The position numbers and the translations under genes are program-made. The notes under the pieces are model-generated. The model was not told the DNA's origin. It did no database searches and was given only the letters and a program-made list of their open reading frames with translations. From Naumannella halotolerans (GTDB taxonomy: Bacteria > Actinomycetota > Actinomycetes > Propionibacteriales > Propionibacteriaceae): a stretch of 64,000 nt of DNA. Location of the stretch: the NCBI RefSeq assembly GCF_004364645.1, contig NZ_SOAW01000001.1:248001-312000 (forward strand). The letters run 5' to 3'. The stretch's first letter is position 1; the number at the start of each line of letters is the position of its first letter. This document shows, piece after piece, positions 43,666-52,464 of this stretch.

Positions 43666-43671
43666 TGGCCC

Positions 43672-45009
43672 ATGGACAAGCAGACCGAGTTCGTGCTCCG
43701 CGGCGTCGAGGAACGCGACATTCGTTTCGTGCGCCTCTGGTTCACCGACGTGCTCGGTTTCCTCAAGTCCGTGGCGATCGCCCCGGCCGAACTCGAGGGG
43801 GCATTCGCCGAAGGAATCGGCTTCGACGGATCGGCCATCGAGGGCCTGGCTCGGGTCCACGAATCCGACATGGTCGCCCAGCCCGATCCCACCACCTTCC
43901 AGGTGCTGCCCTGGCGTGGGTCGGAATCGGGTACGGCCCGGATCTTCTGCGATGTGAAACTGCCCGACGGATCGCCCAGCTACGCCGATCCGCGCTACGT
44001 GCTGAAGCGCGCGCTGCGGAAGGCAGGCGACCTCGGGTTCACCTTCTACACCCACCCCGAGATCGAGTTCTTCCTGATGAAGGAGGGGTTCGCCCCCGGT
44101 GTCGAGCCCACACCGGTCGACCAGTCGGGCTTCTTCGACCACACCGTCACCGGGCCCGACTCCGACTTCCGGCGTGATGCCATCACCTACCTGGAGCAGA
44201 TGGGGATCTCGGTCGAGTTCTCCCATCACGAGGGCGCTCCCGGGCAGCAGGAGATCGACCTGCGGTACGCCGATGCGCTGTCGATGGCCGACAACATCCA
44301 GACCTTCCGGGTGGTCATCCGGGAGGTCGCCCGCGGTCACGGCATCCACGCCACCTTCATGCCGAAGCCGCTGAGCAACTACCCGGGTTCGGGGATGCAC
44401 ACCCACATGTCGTTGTTCGCCGGTGACGAGAACGCCTTCTACGATGCGGCCGACGAATACCACATGTCGACCATCGCGAAACAGTTCACCGCCGGGGTGC
44501 TGCGGCACTCCCGGGAGATCAGCGCGGTGACCAACCAGTTCGTCAACTCCTACAAGCGACTCGCCGGTTACACCGAGGCGCCGAGCTTCGTCAGCTGGGG
44601 GCGCAACAACCGTTCGGCGCTGATCCGGATCCCGGGATACAAACCCCACAAGGGATCCTCGGCCCGGATCGAGGTGCGCTCGATCGACTCCGCGGCGAAT
44701 CCGTACCTGGCCTATGCGTTGGTGCTGCGGGCCGGACTGGCTGGGATCGAGGGGGAGTACGAACTGCCGCCCGAGGCCGAGGACGACGTCTGGGCACTGA
44801 CCGAGCGGGAACGGCGCAGCCTGGGCATCGAAGCCCTGCCGCGCAACCTGGACGAGGCGATCCGGGTGATGGAGCAGTCCGAACTGGCTGTCGACACGCT
44901 CGGTGAGCATGTCTTCGAGTACTTCCTGGCGAACAAGCGCAATGAGTTCGAGGACTACCGCTCGCGGGTGACCCCGTTCGAGCTGGAACGCCTGCTGCCG
45001 GTGCTCTGA
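43672..45009 (+). CDS. glnA2: Glutamine synthetase, GlnA2 type (GSI-alpha)
   Basis: This 445-residue protein has GlnA2 length (Rv2222c has 446). Visible GS motifs include GFDGSAIEGLARVHESDMVAQ-type substrate loop, the metal-binding EIEFFL, HHEGAPGQQEIDLRYADAL, GSGMHTHMSLF and KRLAGYTEAPSFVSWGRNNR with the glutamate flap. At the place where adenylylated GlnA1 enzymes have NLYDLP, this protein has ALPRNLDEAIR without tyrosine. It is therefore probably not a target of GlnE, encoded about 1.8 kb downstream. The order glnA2-glnE recalls Rv2222c-Rv2221c. Confidence 0.92.
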   Translation: MDKQTEFVLRGVEERDIRFVRLWFTDVLGFLKSVAIAPAELEGAFAEGIGFDGSAIEGLARVHESDMVAQPDPTTFQVLPWRGSESGTARIFCDVKLPDGSPSYADPRYVLKRALRKAGDLGFTFYTHPEIEFFLMKEGFAPGVEPTPVDQSGFFDHTVTGPDSDFRRDAITYLEQMGISVEFSHHEGAPGQQEIDLRYADALSMADNIQTFRVVIREVARGHGIHATFMPKPLSNYPGSGMHTHMSLFAGDENAFYDAADEYHMSTIAKQFTAGVLRHSREISAVTNQFVNSYKRLAGYTEAPSFVSWGRNNRSALIRIPGYKPHKGSSARIEVRSIDSAANPYLAYALVLRAGLAGIEGEYELPPEAEDDVWALTERERRSLGIEALPRNLDEAIRVMEQSELAVDTLGEHVFEYFLANKRNEFEDYRSRVTPFELERLLPVL

Positions 45010-45060
45010 GCCGATCGGCCGGGCCGAGCCGAGCCCGGGCAACAGGCAGGGCTCAGCGGC

Positions 45061-45837
45061 TCAGCGCTCTTCCGTACCGCTGACGGTGGGTGCATGAGGC
45101 TGCTCGGCGGTCGACGCCGGAGGGCGTTCGCCGTCGGCGGGCGGGTTCGTTGGCGTCTTGGTCTCTCCCGGTACGACCGGATGGCGGATGCCCGGGTGCC
45201 CTGCCGGGAGTGAGCGTCGCAGCACCCACCAGCTGCCGGCGACACAGGCGGCCACCAGCGGCCAGGTGAGGACCGCCCGAGCGATGCCCAGGGCCACCGG
45301 AAGGTTGGCCAGCCAGAGGGTGCCGAAGACCACGATGCGCACCATGTACTGCCCGACCCAGACCCAACTCGCCCGGTGATAGGCCCGGGACAGGGCCGGA
45401 TCCTTGCGCCACTGCGGGCCCTGGCGCAGCAGCGATCCGACGATCAGGCCCAGCAGTGGACGGCGGATCACGATCGAGACCGACCAGGCCAGCGCCGAGG
45501 CGATGTTGCTGAGGATCTGCAGCAGGAAGAAGTCGGCCGCCCGCCCTGTCCGCAAGGCGATGATCGAGGCGATCGCCACCCCCAGCAGACCGAGCAGCAC
45601 CGCCCGGGGTTTGCGGCCGCGATACAGCGCCCAGATCGCGATGGCCACGCCGAGCACGACCGCGGCGATGGCGCCGATCCCGACATTGCCGCCGGACAGG
45701 CCCCAGCCGATCAGGAAGGCCAAGGTCGGCAGGGTTGCCTCGACAGCGGCCCGCCGCCCACCGAGGATGCTCGCCAGGGAGTCGGCGTCACTCGGCTCGG
45801 TGCTGTTGCCCGTCGGCTGCTGGTTCACACCGATCAT
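45061..45837 (-). CDS. DUF3159 membrane protein
   Basis: This 258-residue protein has five or six membrane helices between about residues 35 and 200. It carries the DUF3159 pattern LGGRRAAVEATLPTLAFLIG and IVIRRPLLGLIVGSLLRQG plus WRKDPALSRAYHRASWVWV. A Pro-rich hydrophilic tail of about 45 residues ends it. The family is actinobacterial and has no assigned role. ATG at 45837 has AGGAG about eight bases upstream; a GTG six bases further in is possible. Confidence 0.85.
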   Translation of the reverse strand: MIGVNQQPTGNSTEPSDADSLASILGGRRAAVEATLPTLAFLIGWGLSGGNVGIGAIAAVVLGVAIAIWALYRGRKPRAVLLGLLGVAIASIIALRTGRAADFFLLQILSNIASALAWSVSIVIRRPLLGLIVGSLLRQGPQWRKDPALSRAYHRASWVWVGQYMVRIVVFGTLWLANLPVALGIARAVLTWPLVAACVAGSWWVLRRSLPAGHPGIRHPVVPGETKTPTNPPADGERPPASTAEQPHAPTVSGTEER

Positions 45838-45903
45838 TCTCCCCGCTCCTGCCCCCAGGTCAAAGGTGAGCCTCACCATAGGCTCGCCGGGCGGCCCGTC
45901 GGA

Positions 45904-46695
45904 TCACAGCAGCGGGAACATGGCCGAGATGTCGGCGTGGGCGCCGCTGGCCAGCAGACTCCCGGTGCTGCGCAATTCGTCGAAGGGGACCCGGCCGGTG
46001 GCCAGCCGGAGGAAGGCGACACCGTCGGTCTCCACCACATTCGGGGGCGTGCCGCGGGTGTGCACCGATCCCGGATCGGACGCGGCCCCGATCTGCACCG
46101 CGGCGAACGGGGGTACGCGAACCTCGACACTGCGGCCGGGGTTGCGTTCGGCCAGCACATGGCACAGCAGCCGGACCGTGTCGGCGAGTGCTGCGCGAGT
46201 GGGCCGGTCGGCGCCCCCTTGGGCGGTGGGCAGGTCCAGCTGGGCGAACACCCACTGCGCCGTGGCCAGGCGGAGCAGATCAGTCAGCGCCACCGCAGTC
46301 CGTCGCTCCCGTACCGCAACCGGCGGGTTCGGTTCGGACAACCGGTCCCAGATCTGGGCGATCGCATTGCGCAGGTCGGTCGACAGATCTGCCGCCGAGC
46401 CATGATCAGCCAGTTCGCGACGCAGTTCACGACGCCCGGTGTGGGCGATCTTCACGTAATCGGCCAGCGGCATCGGTCGTTCCGCGGTCGGTGCTGCCAA
46501 GGCGTCCAGCAGATCGGTGTGGATGACCAGCAACCCGGCGATGGCCTCGCAGATCGCCGGTGCCGACTCCGGCGCGGAGCGTGCGCATTCCTCCAGCTGT
46601 TCGAGAGCGGCCAACGCCTGGTCGTGCCAGGTACGGGCGGTTCTGTCCATGCGCGCTACGGGGGATCGGGTCACCGCTCGTACCGTACCTGCCAT
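45904..46695 (-). CDS. Sterol-carrier/maleylpyruvate-isomerase-like protein
   Basis: This 263-residue protein has an N-terminal helical half (LEQLEECARSAPESAPAI, HTDLLDALA) resembling the DinB/maleylpyruvate-isomerase bundle. The C-terminal half ends with VAFLRLATGRVPFDELRSTG and ASGAHADISAMFPLL, typical of the actinobacterial SCP_3 sterol carrier domain. The composition is conserved near glnE in several actinobacteria. Binding of a lipid or thiol substrate is inferred only. Two starts are possible (ATG 46695 or 46650); TACAGT six bases upstream favours 46695. It is divergent from glnE. Confidence 0.78.
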   Translation of the reverse strand: MAGTVRAVTRSPVARMDRTARTWHDQALAALEQLEECARSAPESAPAICEAIAGLLVIHTDLLDALAAPTAERPMPLADYVKIAHTGRRELRRELADHGSAADLSTDLRNAIAQIWDRLSEPNPPVAVRERRTAVALTDLLRLATAQWVFAQLDLPTAQGGADRPTRAALADTVRLLCHVLAERNPGRSVEVRVPPFAAVQIGAASDPGSVHTRGTPPNVVETDGVAFLRLATGRVPFDELRSTGSLLASGAHADISAMFPLL

Positions 46696-46701
46696 GAATC
46701 G

Positions 46702-46707
46702 ACTGTA
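46702..46707 (-). promoter_or_regulatory. -10 element for leaderless SCP-like gene
   Basis: On the minus strand TACAGT is followed by CGATTC and ATG at 46695 (six bases). Confidence 0.55.
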
Positions 46708-46815
46708 GGTGCCCGATCCTGTCGGCAGGCGTCGAGCAGGCGACGATTGGGTGAATCCGGGAAGTGCCGTGACCCGCACACCGGTGGCAGGTGGTCGCTG
46801 CCGGGGGTGGGTCGT

Positions 46816-46821
46816 TAGCAT
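46816..46821 (+). promoter_or_regulatory. -10 element for leaderless glnE
   Basis: TAGCAT then CGAGTCC then ATG at 46829 (seven bases); it resolves the start among several upstream in-frame codons. Confidence 0.65.
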
Positions 46822-46828
46822 CGAGTCC

Positions 46829-49759
46829 ATGGCCAGAGTCGACTCGATCGAAGGGAGATTGGCGCGCGGAGGGTTCCTCGACCCCGAAGCAGCGGTGACC
46901 GTCCTGAAACGCCTGCCGGTCGAGGCCGAGGACTGGTGGCTCGGCGAACTGGCCCGCGCCGGCGACCCGGACAAGGCCCTGGCACACCTCGAACGCCTGA
47001 TCGCCCATGACAAGGACCTGGTGCACGAACTGTGCGCGGACAAGCCCTGGGCCAGGCGCCTGATCGCCTTGCTCGGTGCCAGCGACGGTGCGGCGAACGA
47101 TCTGGCTGCCGGGCAGCCATGGCCCGAGGCGCTCGCGGGAGACTCCGAGGCGATGGGCCGACCGGCCTTCCTCGCGGCCCTGACCGAGGCGATCGGCAAG
47201 GAGACCACCCCGGTCGCGCGGGAGGATGCGCTGCGCGTGGCCTATCGGGTCGAGCAACTGCGCATCGCCGGCCGGGACCTGACCTCCGAGGACCCGCTGG
47301 CCGCCGAGGAGATCGCCGGTCGGGAACTGGCCGATCTGGCCGATGCCGCGGTGGAGGCCGCGTTCGGGCTGGCCCGGGAGGAGGTCGGACCGGCGGCACA
47401 GAACGTGCGACTGGGCATCGTCGCGCTCGGCAAGACCGGCGGTCAGGAACTCAACTACGTCAGCGATGTGGACGTGTTGTTCGTCGCCGAACCGGTCTCG
47501 GGCAGTCGAGGCGAACCGCTGGTCAGCAATGACAAGGCGCTGCAGATCGGCTCCAAGCTGGCCTCGGCGGTGATCCGCATCTGTTCGGCCAACTCCCGGG
47601 TCGGGCAGATCTTCCCGCTGGATGCCGCACTGCGCCCGGAGGGCAAGGCCGGACCCCTGGTCCGCACCATGGCGAGCCATCGTGCCTACTACGAGAGCTG
47701 GGCCAAGAACTGGGAGTTCCAGGCCATGCTGAAGGTCCGGGCGATGGCCGGCGACCTCGCCCTGGCCCAGGAGTTCGAGGACATGGTGCGCCCCCTGGTC
47801 TGGGCCGCCTCGGAACGGCCGGAGTTCCTCGCCGAACTGCGCGCCATGCGCCGGCGGGTCGTCGCCGAGATCCCGGCCAAGGAGCGGGAACGGGAGATCA
47901 AACTCGGTGCCGGCGGCCTGCGCGATGTCGAGTTCACGGTGCAGTTGCTGCAACTGGTGCACGGCCGGGCCGACGAACGGATCCGCTGGCGGGGGACGCT
48001 GCCGGCGCTGAACGCGCTGATCGAGTTCGGCTACGTCGGCCGGGAGGACGGGAACACCCTGGCCCAGGCGTACCGGTTCCTGCGGGCGTTGGAGCATCGG
48101 GTGCAGTTGGTCGGCCTGCGGCGGACGCATCTCGCGCCCGCCACCGAGGCCGGATGGCGCAGGGTCGGCCGGACACTGCGGTTGAGCGATCCCGCCGCCG
48201 AGGCCGAACATGCCTACCAGCGGACCAAGCGGCTGGTGCTCAGCCTGCACGAGCGGTTGTTCTACTCGCCGCTGCTGGAGGCGGTGGCCCGGATCCCGAC
48301 GGCCGGACTGCGGTTGACGGCCAGCGCCGCCCGGCAGCGGCTGCGGGTACTGGGCTATGCCGATCCGGACGGGGCGTTGCGGCACATCGCGGCGCTCACC
48401 AACGGCTTGAGCCGCAAGGCCGAGATCAACCGGCAGCTGCTGCCGGCGATGCTCGGCTGGATGGCCGAAACGCCCTTCCCCGATCACGGTCTGTTGTCGT
48501 TCCGGCAGGTCTCGGAGGACCTCGGGAACTCCCAGTGGTACCTGCGGACACTGCGGGACGACGGTGTCACCGCGTACCGGCTGGCGACGGTGCTCGGGTC
48601 CTCGCGCTACCTGGTGGGTCTGTTGCGGCGGGACGCGAAGATCGTGCAGATGCTGGGTGACGACGAGGAACTCGTCCCCCGTGATCGGAACCAGCTCGAC
48701 AGCCAGTTGTCGATCATCGGGCGGCGGCACCAGGACCCGGCGCAGGCGGTGCTGGCGTTTCGCGGGGCCCGACGCAAGGAGCTGTTCCGGATCGGGGCTG
48801 CCGACCTGCTCGGGCAGATCGATTCCTGGGCGGTTGCCCGCGCACTCTCGGACCTGACCGCGGCGACGATCCACGCCTCGTTGCAGGTGATCGTCGCCAC
48901 ACATCCCGAGGCGCCTTCGATCGCCGTGCTGGCCATGGGGCGATGGGGTGGCCGGGAGATGTCGTATGCCTCCGACGCCGATGCGGTGATCGTGATGGGC
49001 GAAGGTGGTGAAGCGGCCACCAAACAGGCCACTGCCGTGGTCAGCGAGTTGCGCCAGGCACTCGGCTCCGCCGGTCCCGAACCGGGTCTGGAGATCGATC
49101 TCGATCTTCGTCCCGATGGCAAGAGCGGACCGCTCGTGCGTTCGCTGGAGGCCTACCGTTCCTATTACGAGAAGCGCTCCGCACCGTGGGAGGCACAAGC
49201 CCTGGTCCGGGCTGATCTTGGTGCCGGTGATCAGGAACTGGCCGAGCGGACGTTGCGGGTGATGGACGCCCGGCGCTGGCCGGCTGGTGGCCTGAGCGCC
49301 GATGATCTTCGGCAGATCCGTCGGCTGAAGGACCGGATGGAAACCGAACGGCTACCGCGTGGTGACGACCCGAAGCGGCACCTGAAGTTGGGTCCGGGCG
49401 GCCTGTCGGACGTCGAGTGGGTGGTGCAGCTGGTGCAGTTGCAGCACGCTCACGACGTACCCGAGCTACGTACGCCGATGACCTTGCGGGCGCTGCGGAT
49501 CGCCCGCGAGAAGGGTCTGGTCCCGGCGGCCGATGCGATGGTCCTGCGGGAGGCATGGATGCTCGCCGGCACGATCCGGAACAAGATCATGTTGGTCCGT
49601 GGGCGGCGGGGTGACGTGCTGCCGTCGGATCCGGTGGAGCTGGCCGCGGTGGCCGAGCTGATGGGGATGGACGGGTCCAGTCACCTGGTGGAGCACTGGG
49701 CGAAGGTGGCCCGTCGGTCGCGGAGGGTGTTCGAGCGACTGTTCTACGGCGAGGCCTGA
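46829..49759 (+). CDS. glnE: Bifunctional glutamine synthetase adenylyltransferase/deadenylyltransferase
   Basis: This 976-residue enzyme switches the type I-beta glutamine synthetase by adding or removing AMP on a tyrosine. Two nucleotidyltransferase domains are present: GGQELNYVSDVDVLFV near residue 209, and GGREMSYASDADAVIV near 708. Each has its helical GlnE domain, including the paired GAGGLRDVEFTVQLLQLVHG and GPGGLSDVEWVVQLVQLQHA. Length is close to the 994 aa of M. tuberculosis GlnE. Its likely substrate, GlnA1, is not in the window. Leaderless start at 46829. Confidence 0.96.
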   Translation: MARVDSIEGRLARGGFLDPEAAVTVLKRLPVEAEDWWLGELARAGDPDKALAHLERLIAHDKDLVHELCADKPWARRLIALLGASDGAANDLAAGQPWPEALAGDSEAMGRPAFLAALTEAIGKETTPVAREDALRVAYRVEQLRIAGRDLTSEDPLAAEEIAGRELADLADAAVEAAFGLAREEVGPAAQNVRLGIVALGKTGGQELNYVSDVDVLFVAEPVSGSRGEPLVSNDKALQIGSKLASAVIRICSANSRVGQIFPLDAALRPEGKAGPLVRTMASHRAYYESWAKNWEFQAMLKVRAMAGDLALAQEFEDMVRPLVWAASERPEFLAELRAMRRRVVAEIPAKEREREIKLGAGGLRDVEFTVQLLQLVHGRADERIRWRGTLPALNALIEFGYVGREDGNTLAQAYRFLRALEHRVQLVGLRRTHLAPATEAGWRRVGRTLRLSDPAAEAEHAYQRTKRLVLSLHERLFYSPLLEAVARIPTAGLRLTASAARQRLRVLGYADPDGALRHIAALTNGLSRKAEINRQLLPAMLGWMAETPFPDHGLLSFRQVSEDLGNSQWYLRTLRDDGVTAYRLATVLGSSRYLVGLLRRDAKIVQMLGDDEELVPRDRNQLDSQLSIIGRRHQDPAQAVLAFRGARRKELFRIGAADLLGQIDSWAVARALSDLTAATIHASLQVIVATHPEAPSIAVLAMGRWGGREMSYASDADAVIVMGEGGEAATKQATAVVSELRQALGSAGPEPGLEIDLDLRPDGKSGPLVRSLEAYRSYYEKRSAPWEAQALVRADLGAGDQELAERTLRVMDARRWPAGGLSADDLRQIRRLKDRMETERLPRGDDPKRHLKLGPGGLSDVEWVVQLVQLQHAHDVPELRTPMTLRALRIAREKGLVPAADAMVLREAWMLAGTIRNKIMLVRGRRGDVLPSDPVELAAVAELMGMDGSSHLVEHWAKVARRSRRVFERLFYGEA

Positions 49760-49879
49760 TCGGACAGCTGTCGCGGGCGTGAGGGTATGGAGCTCGCTGC
49801 TCGGTCGCGGCAGCTGTGCCGCGCCCGGGAGGTGGTTGGTGTGCGGGGTTCCCCGTCCCACCCGAGCGGCTGGGCTCGA

Positions 49880-50743
49880 TCAGCCCCGGGCGGCCCGACG
49901 CTCGGCCGCCTCGACGCAGTTGCGGAACAACATCGCGATCGTGGTCGGTCCCACGCCACCGATCCGCGGGGTGATCGCGCCGGCGACCTCGGCGACGGAT
50001 TCGTCGACATCGGGCAGCAACTTGCGACCCTCGTAGCGGACCCCGCCGCCGACCACCACGGCACCGGGCCGGACGTGCTCGGGCTGCAGGATGCCGGGAA
50101 CCCCGGCGGCGGCGATCACGATCTCGGCGCGCTGGGTGTAGCGGGGCCAGTCCGGCACACCGGTGTGGACGACGGTGACTGCGGCATTGGCGGTCGGCCG
50201 CTTCTGGGACAACAACAGCGCCAGGGGACGACCCAAGGTCGTACCGCGCCCGAGGATGCACACCTCGCGTCCGGCGATCTCGATCCCGTGGTAGGCCAAC
50301 AAGGCTTCGATGCCGGCAGGGGTGCAGGGAACCGGCCCGGGCATACCGAGGGCCAGGCGACCCATGTTCACCGGATGCAGCCCGTCGACATCCTTGTCCG
50401 GATCGAGGGTCAGCATCGCCGCCTCGAAGTCGATCTGCGGCGGCGTCGGATGCTGGATCAGCACACCGGTCACCTCGTCATCGGTGTTCAGCGCGGCGAT
50501 CGCATCGAGAACCTCGGACTGCGTGGCGGCATCATCGAGGTGGATGTGCGGGGCGGTCATCCCGAGTTCTTCGGCCTTGTCGATCTTCATCCGGATGTAA
50601 CCGGCCGAGGCGCCGTCGGAGCCGACCAGGATCGTACCCAGCCCGACCGATCGGCCTGCTTCCCGTAGGCGGTTGATCCGGGGCCGCAGATCGTTGAACA
50701 CGGCCTCGGCGACGGGCTTTCCGGAGATCAGCTGAGCAGTCAT
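49880..50743 (-). CDS. folD: Methylenetetrahydrofolate dehydrogenase/cyclohydrolase
   Basis: This 287-residue bifunctional enzyme interconverts 5,10-methylene- and 10-formyl-tetrahydrofolate with NADP. The signature VGSDGASAGYIRMKIDKAEELG contains the catalytic lysine. HPTPPQIDFEAAMLTLDPDKDVDGLHP and CILGRGTTLGRPLALLLSQK (NADP loop) follow. In the family PATPxGI segment it reads PCTPAGIEALL. ATG at 50743 lies seven bases after TACGAT; a second ATG nine bases upstream overlaps the hexamer. Confidence 0.95.
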   Translation of the reverse strand: MTAQLISGKPVAEAVFNDLRPRINRLREAGRSVGLGTILVGSDGASAGYIRMKIDKAEELGMTAPHIHLDDAATQSEVLDAIAALNTDDEVTGVLIQHPTPPQIDFEAAMLTLDPDKDVDGLHPVNMGRLALGMPGPVPCTPAGIEALLAYHGIEIAGREVCILGRGTTLGRPLALLLSQKRPTANAAVTVVHTGVPDWPRYTQRAEIVIAAAGVPGILQPEHVRPGAVVVGGGVRYEGRKLLPDVDESVAEVAGAITPRIGGVGPTTIAMLFRNCVEAAERRAARG

Positions 50744-50750
50744 CGCTGCC

Positions 50751-50756
50751 ATCGTA
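50751..50756 (-). promoter_or_regulatory. -10 element for leaderless folD
   Basis: TACGAT on the minus strand, then GGCAGCG and ATG at 50743 (seven bases). Confidence 0.6.
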
Positions 50757-50826
50757 GTGGTCGTGTGCCGGCACCGCGGTCCCCGGTCGGATCGAGGGTC
50801 GATGCAGCGACGCGGTGCGCACCCAC

Positions 50827-50914
50827 CCAGACAAACGTCACATTCGATCGCGGTTTCGGTGCGACACGCCGCCGATTCGGTGTGTCGGGTGGATCGAGTG
50901 TGACGTTTGTTTGG
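50827..50914. repeat. 88-base nested inverted repeat
   Basis: Outer arms of 23 bases (50827-50849 and 50892-50914) are complementary at 21 positions and share the core ACAAACGTCACA. Inside, 50862-50871 and 50878-50887 form a second 10-bp stem (one G-U pair) around CCGATT. The element lies between the 3' end of the SDR gene and the folD promoter. It may be an SDR terminator, a protein-binding site or a mobile palindromic element. AT-rich arms in GC-rich DNA stand out. Confidence 0.75.
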
Positions 50915-50922
50915 TTGCGGGG

Positions 50923-51687
50923 TCAGCGATCCTTGCGGCGGCCGGTACGGGCAGCGCGGGCCAGCAGCCGGTCCGGGATCAGCCGACTGACTGCCACGAT
51001 GGCCTTGTAGCGCTTGCTGGGGATGCTCACCGACCTGCCGGCCTGCGCATCGGCCAACGACTCCTTCACCACCCGTTCGGCATCCAGCCACAACCACTCC
51101 GAGATGCCTTCCTCGCCGGGCGGCAGGCCGAGGCGCTCGTGGAAACTCGTATGGGTGAACCCCGGGCAGACGGCGGTGACGGTGATCCCGCGGTCGGCGT
51201 ACTCGATGTTCGCCCAGCGGCTGAAGTTGATCAGCCAGATCTTGCAGGCGGAATAGGTCGACCTGGGCAGGAATGCGGCGACCGAGGACAGGTTGAGGAT
51301 TCGTCCACGGCGGCGTTCGATCAGCCCCGGCAACACGGCATGGGTGAGGCGCAGCGGGACTTCGTTGTGGATCCGCAGATGGCGCACCTCGTCATCGACG
51401 TCATTGGTCTCGAACGACAGCCCCATGCCGAAGCCGGCATTGTTGATCAACAGGTCCACCGGCTTCGTCCGATCCTGCAGACGTTCCTCGACCTGTGCCA
51501 GATCCGCAGGATCCAGCAGGTCGGCGGGCAACACCTCGACCGAGACACCGTCCATGTCAGCGGCCACTCGGTGCAGTGCCTCCGCATCACGGGCCACCAG
51601 GACGAGATCGTGGTGGCGGGCGGCCAGCTGCCGGGCGTACTCGGCCCCCAGGCCGGTGCTGGCTCCGGTGATCAGTGCAGTGGACAT
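50923..51687 (-). CDS. Short-chain dehydrogenase/reductase
   Basis: This 254-residue classical SDR has the cofactor loop TGASTGLGAEYA, the NNAGFG motif, catalytic Ser in NLSSVAAF and the YSACK pair (Tyr and Lys four apart). After the core the protein has a basic C-terminal tail with RLIPDRLLARAARTGRR, typical of actinobacterial members that act on lipid-like or unknown ketones. The TGASTGLG loop does not settle NAD versus NADP. ATG at 51687 has AAGGGGG upstream. It is divergent from the HAD gene over 48 bases. Confidence 0.9.
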   Translation of the reverse strand: MSTALITGASTGLGAEYARQLAARHHDLVLVARDAEALHRVAADMDGVSVEVLPADLLDPADLAQVEERLQDRTKPVDLLINNAGFGMGLSFETNDVDDEVRHLRIHNEVPLRLTHAVLPGLIERRRGRILNLSSVAAFLPRSTYSACKIWLINFSRWANIEYADRGITVTAVCPGFTHTSFHERLGLPPGEEGISEWLWLDAERVVKESLADAQAGRSVSIPSKRYKAIVAVSRLIPDRLLARAARTGRRKDR

Positions 51688-51735
51688 GGCAACCCCCTTG
51701 TCGGTGGGGCCGACCCTAGCGGGATGATCTGGGTC

Positions 51736-52365
51736 ATGAGTTCCCAGCCCCTGCCCGCCGGCAGTCGCCTGCCGGTGGTCGTCCTCGACATCGGAGGTGT
51801 GCTCGCCAGCAACGGCCTCGACTTCGACCGTCCGGATCTGCGACTGGCGCACTGCGATCTCGATGAGCTCAAGCACGCCTACTGGCGGTATCGCGACGCC
51901 TACGATCTCGGCGGGCCCGACGAGACCTACTGGGATGCGGTGGTCGCCGATGCCCTCGGCCGTCCGAACCCCAAGTTGGCCGACCAGCTGGCCGAGGCCG
52001 ATGCCGACCAATGGGTCACCGCGCTTCCCGGGGCGAGCGAGATGGTGGCCGAGCTGATCGCTCGCGGGTACGAACTGTGGTTGCTGTCCAATGCTCCGCA
52101 CCCGATGGTACGGACCGCGCGTGCGGCCGACTGGTCGAAACCCTTCAGCGGAGGCGTCTTCTCGGCCGAGGTGGGCCTGATGAAACCGGACCCGAGGATC
52201 TACCGGTTCACCTCCGAGCGGATCGGTGTCGACCCCTCACAGTTGATCTTCTTCGACGACCGACCGGCGAATGTCGAGGCAGCCAGGACGGCAGGCTGGC
52301 GAGCCGAACACTTCACCGGTGACCACAGCGCACTGCTGCACACCGTCGGCACCCCGCACCGCTGA
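51736..52365 (+). CDS. HAD-superfamily phosphatase
   Basis: This 209-residue hydrolase contains VVVLDIGGVLASNG (motif I, where the second Asp of DxD is Gly, as in the YihX/epoxide hydrolase-N subgroup), LWLLSNAPH (motif II), the lysine in AEVGLMKPDPRIY (motif III) and FFDDRPANVEAA (motif IV). The missing second Asp is normal for the YihX-like branch, which dephosphorylates sugar phosphates, or for haloacid-type members. Start at ATG 51736 with GATGAT seven bases upstream; ATG 51724 is in frame. Substrate unknown. Confidence 0.85.
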   Translation: MSSQPLPAGSRLPVVVLDIGGVLASNGLDFDRPDLRLAHCDLDELKHAYWRYRDAYDLGGPDETYWDAVVADALGRPNPKLADQLAEADADQWVTALPGASEMVAELIARGYELWLLSNAPHPMVRTARAADWSKPFSGGVFSAEVGLMKPDPRIYRFTSERIGVDPSQLIFFDDRPANVEAARTAGWRAEHFTGDHSALLHTVGTPHR

Positions 52366-52464
52366 TCAGCATCGGGAACCGGGCAGCCACACCCCGAAGT
52401 GTCCGCCGGAGAGCCCCGGACAAAACGAACATGGCTGGCTCGGAGGGTGGTCACCCATCCCGGT

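Noticed and set aside
46427-49198. Long minus-strand open frame (over 900 codons) antisense to glnE
   Set aside because: It mirrors glnE codon structure, is rich in Gln, Arg and Gly as expected from GC-rich antisense reading, has no recognisable domain, and the plus strand has full GlnE motifs.
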